Positions 22,301 to 33,539 of a stretch of 64,000 bases of DNA are shown here, in pieces. This DNA is from Halichondria panicea. Its lineage: Eukaryota; Porifera; Demospongiae; Suberitida; Halichondriidae. Within the stretch, counting starts at the first letter, position 1. Each line of letters opens with the position of its first letter. The DNA lies in NCBI RefSeq assembly GCF_963675165.1, contig NC_087384.1, positions 5,077,182-5,141,181 on the forward strand, written 5' to 3'. The position numbers were made by a program, and so were the translations under genes. The notes beneath the pieces were generated by a model. That model ran no database searches. It was not told the origin of the DNA and saw only the letters and a list, made by a program, of their open reading frames with translations.

Positions 22301-25300
22301 ACTAGACTCTTCTTCTTCTTCTTCTAGAGAAATATCTACATTTGATATGCGTTTGTTATTATTCTTATCGTCATTATCTCTTCCTCCGCTACCACCACAC
22401 CCACTGGCCATTGTACTGTTTCTATTTGATGAAGATGAGGTAGAGTGAGATTCTGTTTGGGAAGAGGACCCACCGTCATGTTTACCAGTAGTAGAGTCTT
22501 TTTTCTCATTGTTCCCATTGCAGCTCAGTATTTGGGGGCTGCTGCTAGGAGTCTTGATGTGACATAGGGATTGTTCGTTTGTAGGCTTCTCCGGGTCGAC
22601 ATTTTCCTCACTTTGTTTCAGAAGTTTCCCAGTTAATTGTATTTTGTTATGCTTCACATGACAGCTTTTTTCTATACTTGCAGTTGCTTTGCTGCCACAA
22701 GAAGTATCTTGCAGATTTGCATACTTGACAGTGTGAATCCATTTAAGGGTAAATTTCTCACTTGCTGCATGGGTCCGTTTGAAAGTAAGTTCCACATTTA
22801 TAACGTGGGCCCTTTTGGAGGTCAGTTCAGTGCATTTGGGGGTAAGTTCCAGACTCGCAGCGTGGGTCCATTCGAGGGTAAGTTCCAGACTTGCAGCGTG
22901 GGTCCATTTGGGGGTAAGTTCCAGGCTCGCAGCGTGGGTCCATTTAGGGGTAAGTTCCAGGCTCGCAGTGTGGGTCCACCTGGGGGTAAGTTCCAGGCTC
23001 GCAGCGTGGGTCCATTTAGGGGTAAATTCCTCACTCGCAACGTGGGTCCATTTGGGGGTAAGTTCCTCACTCGCAATGTGGGTCCATTTGGGGGTAAATT
23101 CCTCACTCGCAGCGTGGGTCCATTTGGGGGTAAGTTCCTCACTCGCAGTGTGGGTCCATTTAGAGGTAAGTTCTTCACTCGCAGCAGGGGTACATTTAGT
23201 GGTAAGTTCCTCATTCGCAGCTTGGATGCATTTGGGGGTAAGTTTCTCACTCGCAGCGTGGGTCCATTTGGGAGTAAGTTTCTCACTCGCAGCGTGGGTC
23301 CATTTGGGAGTAAGTTTCTCATTCGCAACCTGGTTCGATTTGGGGGTAAGTTCCTCATTCGCAACCTGGTTCGATTTGGGGGTAAGTTCCTCATTCGCAA
23401 CCTGGTTTGATTTGGGGGTAATTTCCTCATTCGCAACCTGGTTCGATTTGGGGGTAAGTTCTTCACTCGCAGCGGGGGTGCCATTGAGGGTAAGTTCCAC
23501 ACTTGCAGCGTGGTTAGACTTGGGGGTAGGTTCCTCACTCGCAGCGTAGTTAGAGTCCACACTCGCACACTTGAAGGTCAGTTCCTCACTTGCAGCTTGA
23601 GTGCATTTGAGGGTAAGTTTCTCAATCGCAACGTGGGTCCATTTGGGGGTAAGTTCCTCACTCGCAGCGTGGGTCCATTTGGGGGTAAGTTTCTCACTTG
23701 CAACGTGGGTCCATTTGGGGGTAAGTTCCTCACTCGCAGTGTGGGTCCATTTGGAGGTAAGTTCCTCACTCACAGCGGGGGTACATTTGGTGGTCAGTTC
23801 CTCATTCGCAGTTTGGGTGCATTTGGGGGTAACTTCCTCACTCGCAACGTGGGTCCATTTGGGGGTAAGCTCCTCACTCGCAACGTGGGTCCATTTGGGG
23901 GTAAGTTCCTCTATTGCAGTGTGGGTCCATTTGGAGGTAAGTTCCTCACTCGCAGCGGGGGTACATTTGGTGGTCAGTTCCTCATTCGCAACTTGGGTGC
24001 ATTTGGAGGTAAGTTTCTCATTCGCAGCGTGGGTCCATTTGGGAGTAAGTTTCTCATTCACAACCTGGTTTGATTTGGGGGTAAATTCCTCACTCGCAAC
24101 GTGGGTCCATTTGGGAGTAAGTTCTTCACTCGCAGCGGTGGTACATTTGGGGGTAGGTTCCTCCCTCGCAGCGTAGTTAGAGTCCACACTCGCACACTTG
24201 AAGGTCAGTTCATCACTCGCAGCTTGGGTGCATTTGGGGGTAAGTTCCTCTCTCGCAACGTGGGTCCATTTGGGGGTAAGTTCCTCACTCACAACGTAGG
24301 TCCATTTGGGGGTAAGTTCCTCACTCGCAGTGTGGGTCCATTTAGAGGTAAGTTCCTCACTCGCAGCGGGGGTACATTTAGTGGTCAGTTCCTCATTCAC
24401 AGCTTGGGTGCATTTGAGGCTAAGTTCCTCACTCGCAGCGTGGTTCCTCTTGGGGGTAGGTTCCTCACTCGCAGCGTAGTTAGAGTCCACACTCGCACAC
24501 TTGGAGGTCAGTTCCTCACTCGCAGGTAGGGTGCATTTGGGGGTAAGGTGCTCACTCGCAACGTGGGTCCATTTCGGGGCAAGTTCCTCATTTGCAGCAT
24601 GGGTCCATTTGGGGGTAAGTTCCTCACTCGCAGCGTGGGTCCATTTAGAGGTAAAGTCATCACTCGCAGCGGGGGTACATTTGGTGGTCAGCTCCTCATT
24701 TGCAGCATGGGTCCATTTAGAGGTAAAGTCATCACTCGCAGCGGGGGTACATTTGGTGGTAAGTTCCTCACTCGCAGCGTGGGTCCAATTAGAGGTAAAT
24801 TCATCACTCGCAGCGGGGGTACATTTGGTGGTCAGTTCCTCATTTGCAGCTTGGGTGCATTTGGGGGTAAGTTTCTCACTCGCAACGTGGGTCCATTTGG
24901 GAGTAAGTTTCTCATTCGCAACCTGGTTCGATTTGGGGGTAAGTTCCTCACTCGCAATGTGGGTACATTTGGAAGTAAGTTCTTCACTTTCAGCGGGGGT
25001 GCATTTGGGGGTAAGTTTCTCACTCGCAGCGTAGTTAGAGTCCACATTCGCACACTTGAGGGTAAGTTTCTCACTCGCAACGTGGGTGCATTTGAGGGTA
25101 AGTTCCTCACTCGCAGCGTGGGTCCATTTGGGGGTAAGTTTCTCACTCGCAGTGTGGGTCCATTTAGAGATAAGTTCCTCACTCTCAGCGGGGGCACATT
25201 TGGTGATCAGTTCCTCATTCGCAGATTGGGTGCATTTGGGGGTAAGGTCGTCACTCGCAACGTGCGTGCAATTGAGGGTAAGTTCCACACTTGCAGCGTG

Positions 25301-28300
25301 GTTAGACTTGGGGGTAGGTTCCTCACTCGCAGCGTAGTTAGAGTCCACACTCGCACACTTGAGGGTAAGTTTCTCACTCGCAACGTGGGTGCATTTGAGG
25401 GTAAGTTCCTCACTCGCAGCGTGGGTCCATTTGGGGGTAAGTTTCTCACTCGCAGTGTGGGTCCATTTAGAGGTCAGTTCCTCACTTGCAGCTTGAGTGC
25501 ATTTGGGGGTAAGGTCGTCACTCGCAACGTGGGTCCATTTGGGGGCAAGTTTCTCACTCGCAGCGTGGGTCCATTTGGAGGTAAGTTCCTCACTCGCAGT
25601 GTGGGTCCATTTAGAGGTAAGTTCCTCACTCGCAGCGAGGGTACATTTGGTGGTCAGTTCCTCATTCGCAGCTTGGATGCATTTGGGGGTAAGTTTCTCA
25701 CTCGCAGCGTGGGTCCATTTGGGAGTAAGTTTCTCACTCGCAGCGTGGGTCCATTTGGGAGTAAGTTTCTCATTCGCAACCTGGTTCGATTTGGGGGTAA
25801 GTTCCTCATTCGCAACCTGGTTCGATTTGGGGGTAAGTTCCTCATTCGCAACCTGGTTTGATTTGGGGGTAAGTTCTTCACTCGCAGCGGGGGTGCCATT
25901 GAGGGTAAGTTCCACACTTGCAGCGTGGTTAGACTTGGGGGTAGGTTCCTCACTCTCAGCGTAGTTAGAGTCCACACTCGCACACTTGAAGGTCAGTTCC
26001 TCACTTGCAGCTTGAGTGCATTTGAGGGTAACTTTCTCAATCGCAACGTGGGTCCATTTGGGGGTAAGTTCCTCACTCACAACGTAGGTCCATTTGGGGG
26101 TAAGTTCCTCACTCGCAGTGTGGGTCCATTTAGAGGTAAGTTCCTCACTCGCAGCGGGGGTACATTTAGTGGTCAGTTCCTCATTCACAGCTTGGGTGCA
26201 TTTGAGGGTAAGTTCCTCATTCGCAGCGTGGTTCCACTTGGGGGTAGGTTCCTCACTCACAGCGTAGTTAGAGTCCACACTCGCACACTTGGAGGTCAGT
26301 TCCTCACTCGCAGGTAGGGTGCATTTGGGGGTAAGGTGCTCACTCGCAACGTGGGTCCATTTCAGGGCAAGTTCCTCATTTGCAGCATGGGTCAATTTGG
26401 GGGTAAGTTCCTCACTCGCAGCGTGGGTCCATTTAGAGGTAAAGTCATCACTCGCAGCGGGGGTACATTTGGTGGTCAGCTCCTCATTTGCAGCATGGGT
26501 CCATTTAGAGGTAAAGTCATCACTCGCAGCGGGGGTACATTTGGTGGTAAGTTCCTCACTCGCAGCGTGGGTCCAATTAGAGGTAAATTCATCACTCGCA
26601 GCGGGGGTACATTTGGTGGTCAGTTCCTCATTTGCAGCTTGGGTGCATTTGGGGGTAAGTTTCTCACTCGCAACGTGGGTCCATTTGGGAGTAAGTTTCT
26701 CATTCGCAACCTGGTTCGATTTGGGGGTAAGTTCCTCACTCGCAATGTGGGTACATTTGGAAGTAAGTTCTTCACTTTCAGCGGGGGTGCATTTGGGGGT
26801 AAGTTTCTCACTCGCAGCGTAGTTAGAGTCCACATTCCCACACTTGAGGGTAAGTTTCTCACTCGCAACGTGGGTGCATTTGAGGGTAAGTTCCTCACTC
26901 GCAGCGTGGGTCCATTTGGGGGTAAGTTTCTCACTCGCAGTGTGGGTCCATTTAGAGGTAAGTTCCTCACTCTCAGCGGGGGCACATTTGGTGATCAGTT
27001 CCTCATTCGCAGCTTGGGTGCATTTGGGGGTAAGGTCGTCACTCGCAACGTGGGTGCAATTGAGGGTAAGTTCCACACTTGCAGCGTGGTTAGACTTGGG
27101 GGTAGGTTCCTCACTCGCAGCGTAGTTAGAGTCCACACTCGCACACTTGAGGGTAAGTTTCTCACTCGCAACGTGGGTGCATTTGAGGGTAAGTTCCTCA
27201 CTCGCAGCGTGGGTCCATTTGGGGGTAAGTTTCTCACTCGCAGTGTGGGTCCATTTAGAGGTCAGTTCCTCACTTGCAGCTTGGGTGCATTTGGGGGTAA
27301 GGTCGTCACTCGCAACGTGGGTCCATTTGGGGGTAAGTTCCCCACTCGCAGCTTGGGTGCATTTAGGGGTAAGGTCGTCACTCGCAACGTGGGTCCATTT
27401 GGGGGCAAGTTTCTCACTCGCAGCGTGGGTCCATTTGGAGGTAAGTTCCCCACTCGCAGCGTGGGTCCATTTGGAGGTAAGTTCCCCACTCACAGCATGG
27501 GTCCATTTGGGGGCAAGTTCTTCACTCGCAGCGTGGGTCAATTTGGGGGAAAGTTCCCCACTCGCAGCGTGGGTCCATTTGGGAGCAAGTTCCCCACTCG
27601 CAGCGTGGGTCCATTTGGGGGCAAGTTCCCAACTTGCAGCGTGGGTCCATTTGGGGGCAAGTTCCCCACTCGCAGCGTGGGTCCATTTGGGGGCAAGTTC
27701 CCCACTCGCAGCGTGGGTCCATTTGGGGGCAAGTTCCCCACTCGCAGCGTGGGTCCATTTGGGGGCAAGTTCCCCACTCGCAGCGTGGGTCCATTTGGGG
27801 GCAAGTTCCCCACTCGCAGCGTGGGTCCATTTGGGGGCAAATTCCTCACTCGCAGCGTGGGTGCATTTGGGGGAAAGTTCCCCACTCGCAGCGTGGGTCC
27901 ATTTGGGGGTAAGTTCCTCATTCGTAGCAGGAAATTTGCCGATAAGGCGGGTCCATTTGTGATTAAGTTCCTCGCTTGCAGTGTAGATCAATTTGGGAGT
28001 AAGTTCCTCATTTGTAGCAGGCAATTTGGTAATAAAGCGGGTCCATTTGTGGTTAAGCTCCTCCTCACCTACAGCAGCATGGGTTGATTTGGCAGTGGGT
28101 CTTCTAGTGACGCTGCTTAGCTCAGCATTTTTAACAAGTTTTTCACAATCTTCAGAGGTTGATTGATGTGTGGGGGCAGTGTTGGAGTTGTCATCAGTAT
28201 ATGTGGCCGTATGTTGCTTTAAGTTCATAACGTAGTTAAAAATAGGCTCCGCAGGGCCCACGTTTGTGTTCATATCTTCTTGCTGATTATCAAAGGGTTC

Positions 28301-30616
28301 TTTGATTTTCTTCGGCTTTAGTTTAGCGTTCCTCGGTAGTTTAGTTTTACTCATTCGTTTGGTGTTGATCATCTCCTACGGTAAAGGAAACATGTTAACA
28401 TCAACCAATAGAAAGACATTAGCTTACCATGAGTTCATTAACGATATTGGTAATGGGATCAGTTTGTAAACTTTTGTTTAGCATGTCCATGATCTGGTTA
28501 GGTGCCCCCTGCAGCTTTTCTAGAAGAGATGGATTATAGATAGTGAGTGTAGACTCTTTTCTTGTATAATAATTCTGTACGCAACTCTGTACACAGGAGG
28601 CGTTTAGCCAGACACAGGAGGTATTCAGCCAGACCTACGTCACAAATACTCATGCACTGGTAGTGATAGTTATTTTCCTAATTTAAGACTTCACAGTTTA
28701 TACAACAGCATGTGGTTTTGACGTAGGCTGGACAGAACTCCTACTATGATTGAACGGTTGTATAAGTGGAGTTGTGTACTCTTCCTAATGAATTCTTAGT
28801 GTTCATACTTAACTTACCAATGATGGATGATACTTCATGAAAAGGCAGTGGATGTTCAGAAAGAGTTGTTCGATCTACAATAATTATTTGTACCACATGT
28901 ATACATACATAATATACGTACCATATGAATGTTTCTTACTTTATTGTCCCAACTAAGGGATCATTAATCATGAATTAGTTTGTATGAATGCAGGCCGAAT
29001 GATAATGTTCATATTCAAGCTATAAAACCGGCTGTCTTTATTTCCTTTGTATACTACATGAAGGGTACAGAATATAGCCAAAGAGATCCGTGGTGGATAC
29101 TATTATTTCTGCATCACTTTTCTACAGCTACAGAGGCCATGGATGCATGGAGATACAAAAGCTCTTAGACTATGACAAGGTCTATACATAACTTAGAGCC
29201 ATAATTATTTAAAGTGATCGAGCACTGCAAACTCTATGAAAATGTTATAGTCCTGCCCCATAGTGATACCTCGTTCAATTTGATCCATGCTTAAATGGGA
29301 CACTATCATCAGCTAAGAAGGTAGAAAAACTGAAGCAGAAGTTGTGTAGCTAGCTTTGCCAAAATTGTTGTACTTTTCTTGCGTGGGCGAAACACTATAT
29401 CCTAATCTTAAGCGGACGTCAGTTTTATACTTACCATAGATGTCCTTGAACAATCCATAGACCAGTGTTAAGTAATCTGTTCGGAACTCTACAGTAATGA
29501 TAATATATATAGTTATCTTACAATGCCAAATGTTGTATTTGTACTGTACATACCTTTATTACTGACATCGACCAAAATACCTGTGTAAGTAATACGTATT
29601 TAAGAATTATCGATAAGGAGTGAAACGTATGTATATACCCTCTGTTAGAGTTAGAAATAATTTTTCAAGACAGTCTCCTTGTATCCAGCCATTACAGTAC
29701 ACACGCATGCATGTACCAACAAAGTCTTACACCATGTTTTAACTTCAACACCAAGATATGTACATGCATGCGCAAGCTTACACAACATGCATCACTATAT
29801 CTTTAATTTGCCAGCGAAACGTACCCTCAGTTTTAGTCTGAGTTCCCAAGTCATTTGTCAAGAAAGTCTCCTTGACTGCATGATAAATAAAATAAAATGT
29901 TAACACAATAGTATCAAAACACCCTCAACAGGGTACATATATACATCCCTATATCTCTGTGAATATTGCCATACGAAAATGATTTATGGAAAGATATGAA
30001 TTTCAAGTGAACACCATGCAGTGGGAGAGGTATATACGAAACAAAAATATTGCCGTCAGCAAATATATACGATGTATACTACGTATGTAATAATGTAGCA
30101 CAAATCTATGACGGTTAGCATGGATGTTATATGTATATATGCGACTTACTGTCAGCACAAGTGTTCTCACTCTCTTGGTGATGTGCCTCTTTCTCTCCTG
30201 AATAACAAATAATGAGTGTATATAGCTGCTTTTAGCTGTATAATGTATATAGTATAATGCATGAGTGCATGGTCATAAGGTTTCTGCTGCTTTTAGCAGG
30301 CTTTCGATTGAGGAAGTGTGGCTTGGGATCGAGCTGTAAACATTGTAGTAAAATCATTATGATAGGACAATTATTCATGAGTGGTCATTTCTGTTGCTCA
30401 ACACATTCCACAAGGTAAGCCATTGTTACTCCTATACTATACGCCTGCATACACACCAATTACCCACTATCCTATATAACCATTAAATTAAAGATAACTT
30501 CTTATACTTTCAACGGCAATTAATGCATGGATTATAGTTAGTAAAGTAAGTAAAAATATTAATCAAGTTCACCTTCCGCGGTAGGATTGAATTCATTACT
30601 TTCTAGGAGCAGGAAA
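16381..30616 (-). CDS. giant 12-residue-repeat protein, 5' end not found
   Basis: Twenty-three phase-compatible exons: 30616-30573, 30197-30150, 29875-29825, 29677-29639, 29580-29554, 29488-29435, 28874-28818, 28519-28428, 28375-22250, 22174-22088, 22013-21363, 20940-20866, 20684-20400, 20290-20216, 20052-19774, 19657-19583, 19419-19141, 19030-18938, 18899-18828, 18327-18136, 18086-18011, 16860-16649, 16452-16381. They read through 9,061 nt, about 3,019 aa to a TAA. The N-terminal part is small phase-1 exons. The 6,126-nt exon 9 holds about 145-150 copies of a 12-residue unit like LTPKWTHAASEE, then a Ser/Gly/Asn-rich and an acidic tail. Exon 11 is basic, with RRKKRKKQ and KQKSRHKRQQQ, likely nuclear-localisation signals. 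A 25-residue and a 93-residue exon alternate three times, then a roughly 200-residue Cys-containing C-terminal region follows. No known domain recognised. Exon 19 uses acceptor attag; the last exon is the least certain. More than one gene is possible, but phase agreement across all joints argues for one. Confidence 0.72.
17204..17456. repeat. imperfect fold-back, about 250 bp
   Basis: Left arm (ttggttgagaaggctt ... cagaagaggctctcatctat ... cgatggttgtatg) recurs inverted on the right (catacaaccatcg ... agatgagagcctcttctg ... aagccttctagaccaa). The spacer is about 80 bp. It lies in the 1.1-kb intron between exons 21 and 22 of the large gene. No coding capacity seen. Confidence 0.75.
18443..18804. 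mobile_element. inverted-repeat element with CAGTGGCGGATCCAGG ends
   Basis: The termini CAGTGGCGGATCCAGG / CCTGGATCCGCCACTG are perfect 16-bp inverted copies, 362 bp apart, in an intron of the large gene. Such CAGTGGCG-type ends are typical of short non-autonomous DNA transposons. No target duplication was evident by eye. Confidence 0.78.
18938..20940 (-). repeat. tandemly multiplied exon pair
   Basis: A genomic unit of about 633 bp is repeated. It contains one 75-nt exon (VVLKQVEEDESMPSVYKP start) and one 279-285-nt exon (VVSAEHKQ start, GKDVQKK end), both in phase 0. Units 19.58-20.05 kb and 20.22-20.68 kb are nearly identical including introns. The 18.94-19.42 kb unit differs more, and a further short exon stands at 20866-20940. 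The exons at 22088-22174 and 21363-22013 look like older, diverged members: same VVSA...KEDK start and same KDVQKK end. Confidence 0.88.
20996..21129. mobile_element. 134-bp hairpin MITE
   Basis: Ends TTAGACACTGTTTAGGAAG and CTTCCTAAACAGTGTCTAA are inverted copies, and the pairing continues through TACATGATTTAGAAG. It lies in an intron of the large gene. Superfamily not assigned. Confidence 0.8.
22740..28090 (-). repeat. 36-bp coding minisatellite with higher-order repeats
   Basis: The unit is 36 bp and in frame with the large gene. On the plus strand it reads tgggtccatttggggg plus taagttcctcactcgcagcg. The 27.4-27.9 kb end is homogeneous (GELAPKWTHAAS over and over), while the rest is diverse. 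Longer blocks repeat at an offset of about 1,788 bp (24.5-25.45 vs 26.29-27.24 kb) and about 2,415 bp (23.1-23.57 vs 25.5-25.98 kb). All units remain open, with no stop or frameshift over 5.3 kb. Confidence 0.93.
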
Positions 30617-30811
30617 CTGTGCAGGAAAAATAAACAATTAGTGGTCACTGATATGTGAGTGCATGGGCATGAGATGGGACAGTCCCTGGGAAATCCCTCA
30701 GAATACACGTAATGTCAAGGTATATATAGTATGAGGTGCGTTTGTCTCAAAACTTCATTCGAATTCACATTGATATAAAACTGCGGGAGACATGCCATTT
30801 CAGGACCCCCT

Positions 30812-31125
30812 CAGGGGCGTAACTAGAAGATTTACAGGAAGGAGGCAGATCAGGTGCTTGCACCCCCGCAAAATGGTTAACCGGAAACCGCACCCACTAT
30901 AATTAACGAATACGGTAGAAGGGCATGTAAAACGCAGTATAAACTGCTATTTACCTGCTCTTCTTCTCTTTTCTTCATCAACAAAACAGTGCATGAGTAG
31001 AGCAGAACTCGTTTTCTGCTCATTCAATTCTATAATACCTATAGTTGGCTAACTATAGCCAGAAGTTAGCTAGTTTGGTGAGTCACATAACAGGAGGCAA
31101 GAGCTCATTGCTAGTTACACCACTG
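30812..31125. mobile_element. inverted-repeat element with CAGGGGCGTAACTAG ends
   Basis: Left end CAGGGGCGTAACTAG and right end CTAGTTACACCACTG are inverted near-copies 314 bp apart, next to a short shared CCCCT on each side. No coding capacity. Probably a non-autonomous DNA transposon. Confidence 0.7.
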
Positions 31126-31807
31126 CCCCTAGATGAAAATGAAGTGAATTATGTTAATCCACGCAATGCATTAGATTTTACCGTAGTTCTTGGCATACAC
31201 CTCTATAATTATAGCAATAACTAATTAAGGCCCCATGATCACAGGATACTGCTTGTCCGACTACAAGTACGTAGCACGCCTAAATTATGCCACGAGTACC
31301 TCGATTAATTAAGGAACTTAAGCTAGACCAAAGATAATTATTAAGCCTGATACATCATTGTGTCTCACTTGAACTTCCCAGCCAAAGACCTAGATCTAGG
31401 TCTATTTAGATTTTCGTTGTATTCCATCATATATCTATGATTCCATAGTCACAATGTAGATATACAGACTAGCTTTAAACTGCACTCGACCACAAATTCT
31501 TTATTCATAGAGTAAATAATAATTATTATTATAATATTAATTATATTCATGGCAGGTACTCCAAGTATACCTCGGTGCGCATGCGCAAGCGATTAGGCAT
31601 GAACCGCGAACATTTATAACCGCGAATTTAATATTTCATGCATGCATGTAGCCTCGATTCCAGGCTGCTCTTCCTCGAAGAGAGGCTAGTGAAGGAGGCT
31701 AGCATGCATGCTGCAAAAAATCCGCTATTCCACGAAAATTAAATCCGCAAAAACCTTTCTAAAGGCACATCCGCGAAAATTTATACCCTCCCGCTATAGT
31801 ATACGTC

Positions 31808-31967
31808 CAGAGGAGGTACGACACGCGTGCCTCGATTAGGCTAATTACCTCTGCAATAACGTTGAACGTGGGCGTAACCACGCCTTGATTATCCGCCCAC
31901 GCTCAACGTTATTGCAGAGGTAATTAGTCTAATCGAGGCACGCGTGTCGTACCTTGTACCTCCTCTG
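31808..31967. mobile_element. 160-bp fold-back element with 9-bp target duplication (MULE-like)
   Basis: Arms of about 65 bp beginning CAGAGGAGGTACGACACGCG are nearly perfectly inverted around a short spacer. The copy is flanked by GTATACGTC at 31799-31807 and again at 31968-31976. A 9-bp duplication with long terminal inverted repeats is typical of Mutator-like elements. It is inserted within an older CCGTATAGCGGG-family fragment. Confidence 0.85.
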
Positions 31968-33539
31968 GTATACGTCGTTGGGGCAAAATATTCGTGGTTT
32001 TCGTGGTTGAAGGTCTGACCGCAGGCCCGGATCTAGAGGGTGCGTTTAAGGGGATAGCTCAACTTGTATTGCTTGTGAACTATGAAGTATTATAGTATCT
32101 GTTGACATGAGTATAAACTTACAAGTCCAGGACAAACTAAGTATAGTAAATACACTTATAATTCCACACATACCATTCACATGTATTATGTATACATGTC
32201 ATTGTAAGTATACTTTGTGCACGTTTACTATAATTATGTCAATTTCAAGTGGGCGTGGTCAAATATATTGCACCCGCGCTTTTGTTTTTTAACCCCCCTA
32301 TGATATTGCACAAGTAACTTCCGCTATGTATGTGCAGGAAAGCTAACTACCTGCATGCTCCATACATTTAGTGGGTGTGATATGAGAGTAAAAACTAAGC
32401 TAATTGTAACCCACTGCCTTTCACCATATGGTTGTGTTTTGTTGACAGTAAGAAAATTCGTGCTCTTGAAACCGCTTTTAATTAACAATAATTATTTTGA
32501 GGAAAATTTGGAGATTGCCTCGTCAATGTCACACAAGAACTCTCCACTGTGTTGCTGGAGTTCAGAGTTTGTTTAATAAAATACCAGATCTCTTTTCTAA
32601 CTTCGTTTCACGTGCTTTAGCATCGAAATCCACCCTCATTAGATCGGTTTTCTCGTGGGCGTCTAGCCATGCATTCACAGCAGTCGGGGCTAACAACGTT
32701 AACCTGATGAAACAGAATTGTATAAAAGTATATAGCAGCTAGTGACGACATGGTTTGTGCGGACTTTGTTCGGGATGTCAGGCTTGGCCCCATTTCATTT
32801 AACTCACGTGAAGATACATCAATGATAATTAACTCTATCTGCTGCGATTGACTTTAAGTTGGACTAACTATTCTTGCACTATATAGTACTACTATTTATC
32901 TTTACACTATACTTGTAATATAATATGTACACCTATCCTGCATGGTGTGTTCAATGATAATAATAATAATAAATTTTTGGCTGGATCCGCGCCCCTGTGA
33001 CCACGAATGAAGCCAGAGGAGACCGGGTACGATATAGGTTGACCTTTTGCTAATGAGCACGGTTACTCCCGTATATAATTCCTGCAGGGGATCGGTACCC
33101 CCGGACCAAATAATTATTATGGCTTTCCTGAATTAATATTTAGCTTGAAATTACAGGTTGCTAAAGAGCCTATAATTGTAATACTCTATCGTTGATCAAG
33201 TATCGGACACGCTTCCAAAGCTCCGCCTTTATATAATATTGACATGGTCACAGCCAAGATGGACAAACTGAACTGTTAACACCATATAATTTCATTCCTT
33301 TATTTTTTATATCTCTAACCCTTCACATGTATAATTATTTAAGAAGGGGCTTCCTCCCCCCCAAGAAAAATCATCTATGCTCGAGCTACTGAGCTCTGGG
33401 CTGTCAGCCATTTTAATCAGAGCCATTGTCTAGCAAGTTACTCAATATAAATAGACACAAGATCAGCTAGGGATCACACACATGAACAGCTAAGTCAACA
33501 ATGAATTTCAGTCTAACACATGAAACATTAGACACTAGT

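Larger units (their letters stand above)
30617..33539. other. gene-poor stretch between the large gene and RAP1GDS1
   Basis: No exon I can support. It holds inverted-repeat elements (30812-31125, 31808-31967), fragments of the CCGTATAGCGGG family around 31.6-32.0 kb, and AT-rich unique sequence. The missing 5' exon(s) and promoter of the large gene are expected here. A candidate open segment at about 31036-30963 has splice-like ends, but its phase does not fit exon 30616-30573. Confidence 0.6.

Noticed and set aside
22779-28087. Very long open frames on the plus strand (up to 583 codons) opposite the giant exon, rich in GPFGGKFLT-like repeats
   Set aside because: They are the reverse complement of a 36-bp repeat. 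A period divisible by 3 with no stop in one unit opens every unit in several frames. They lack flanking splice structure, and the minus-strand frame is longer, continuous over the whole array and joined to in-phase exons.
30963-31036. Possible extra exon of the giant gene (ELNEQKTSSALLMHCFVDEE start)
   Set aside because: It has splice-like ends and is open, but its donor phase (1) does not match the phase needed by exon 30616-30573 (2). It also lies within the inverted-repeat element 30812-31125.
32355-32742. Two overlapping plus-strand frames of about 75-80 codons
   Set aside because: No recognised similarity, no flanking splice signals that make a gene, and the surrounding region is otherwise repeat debris.
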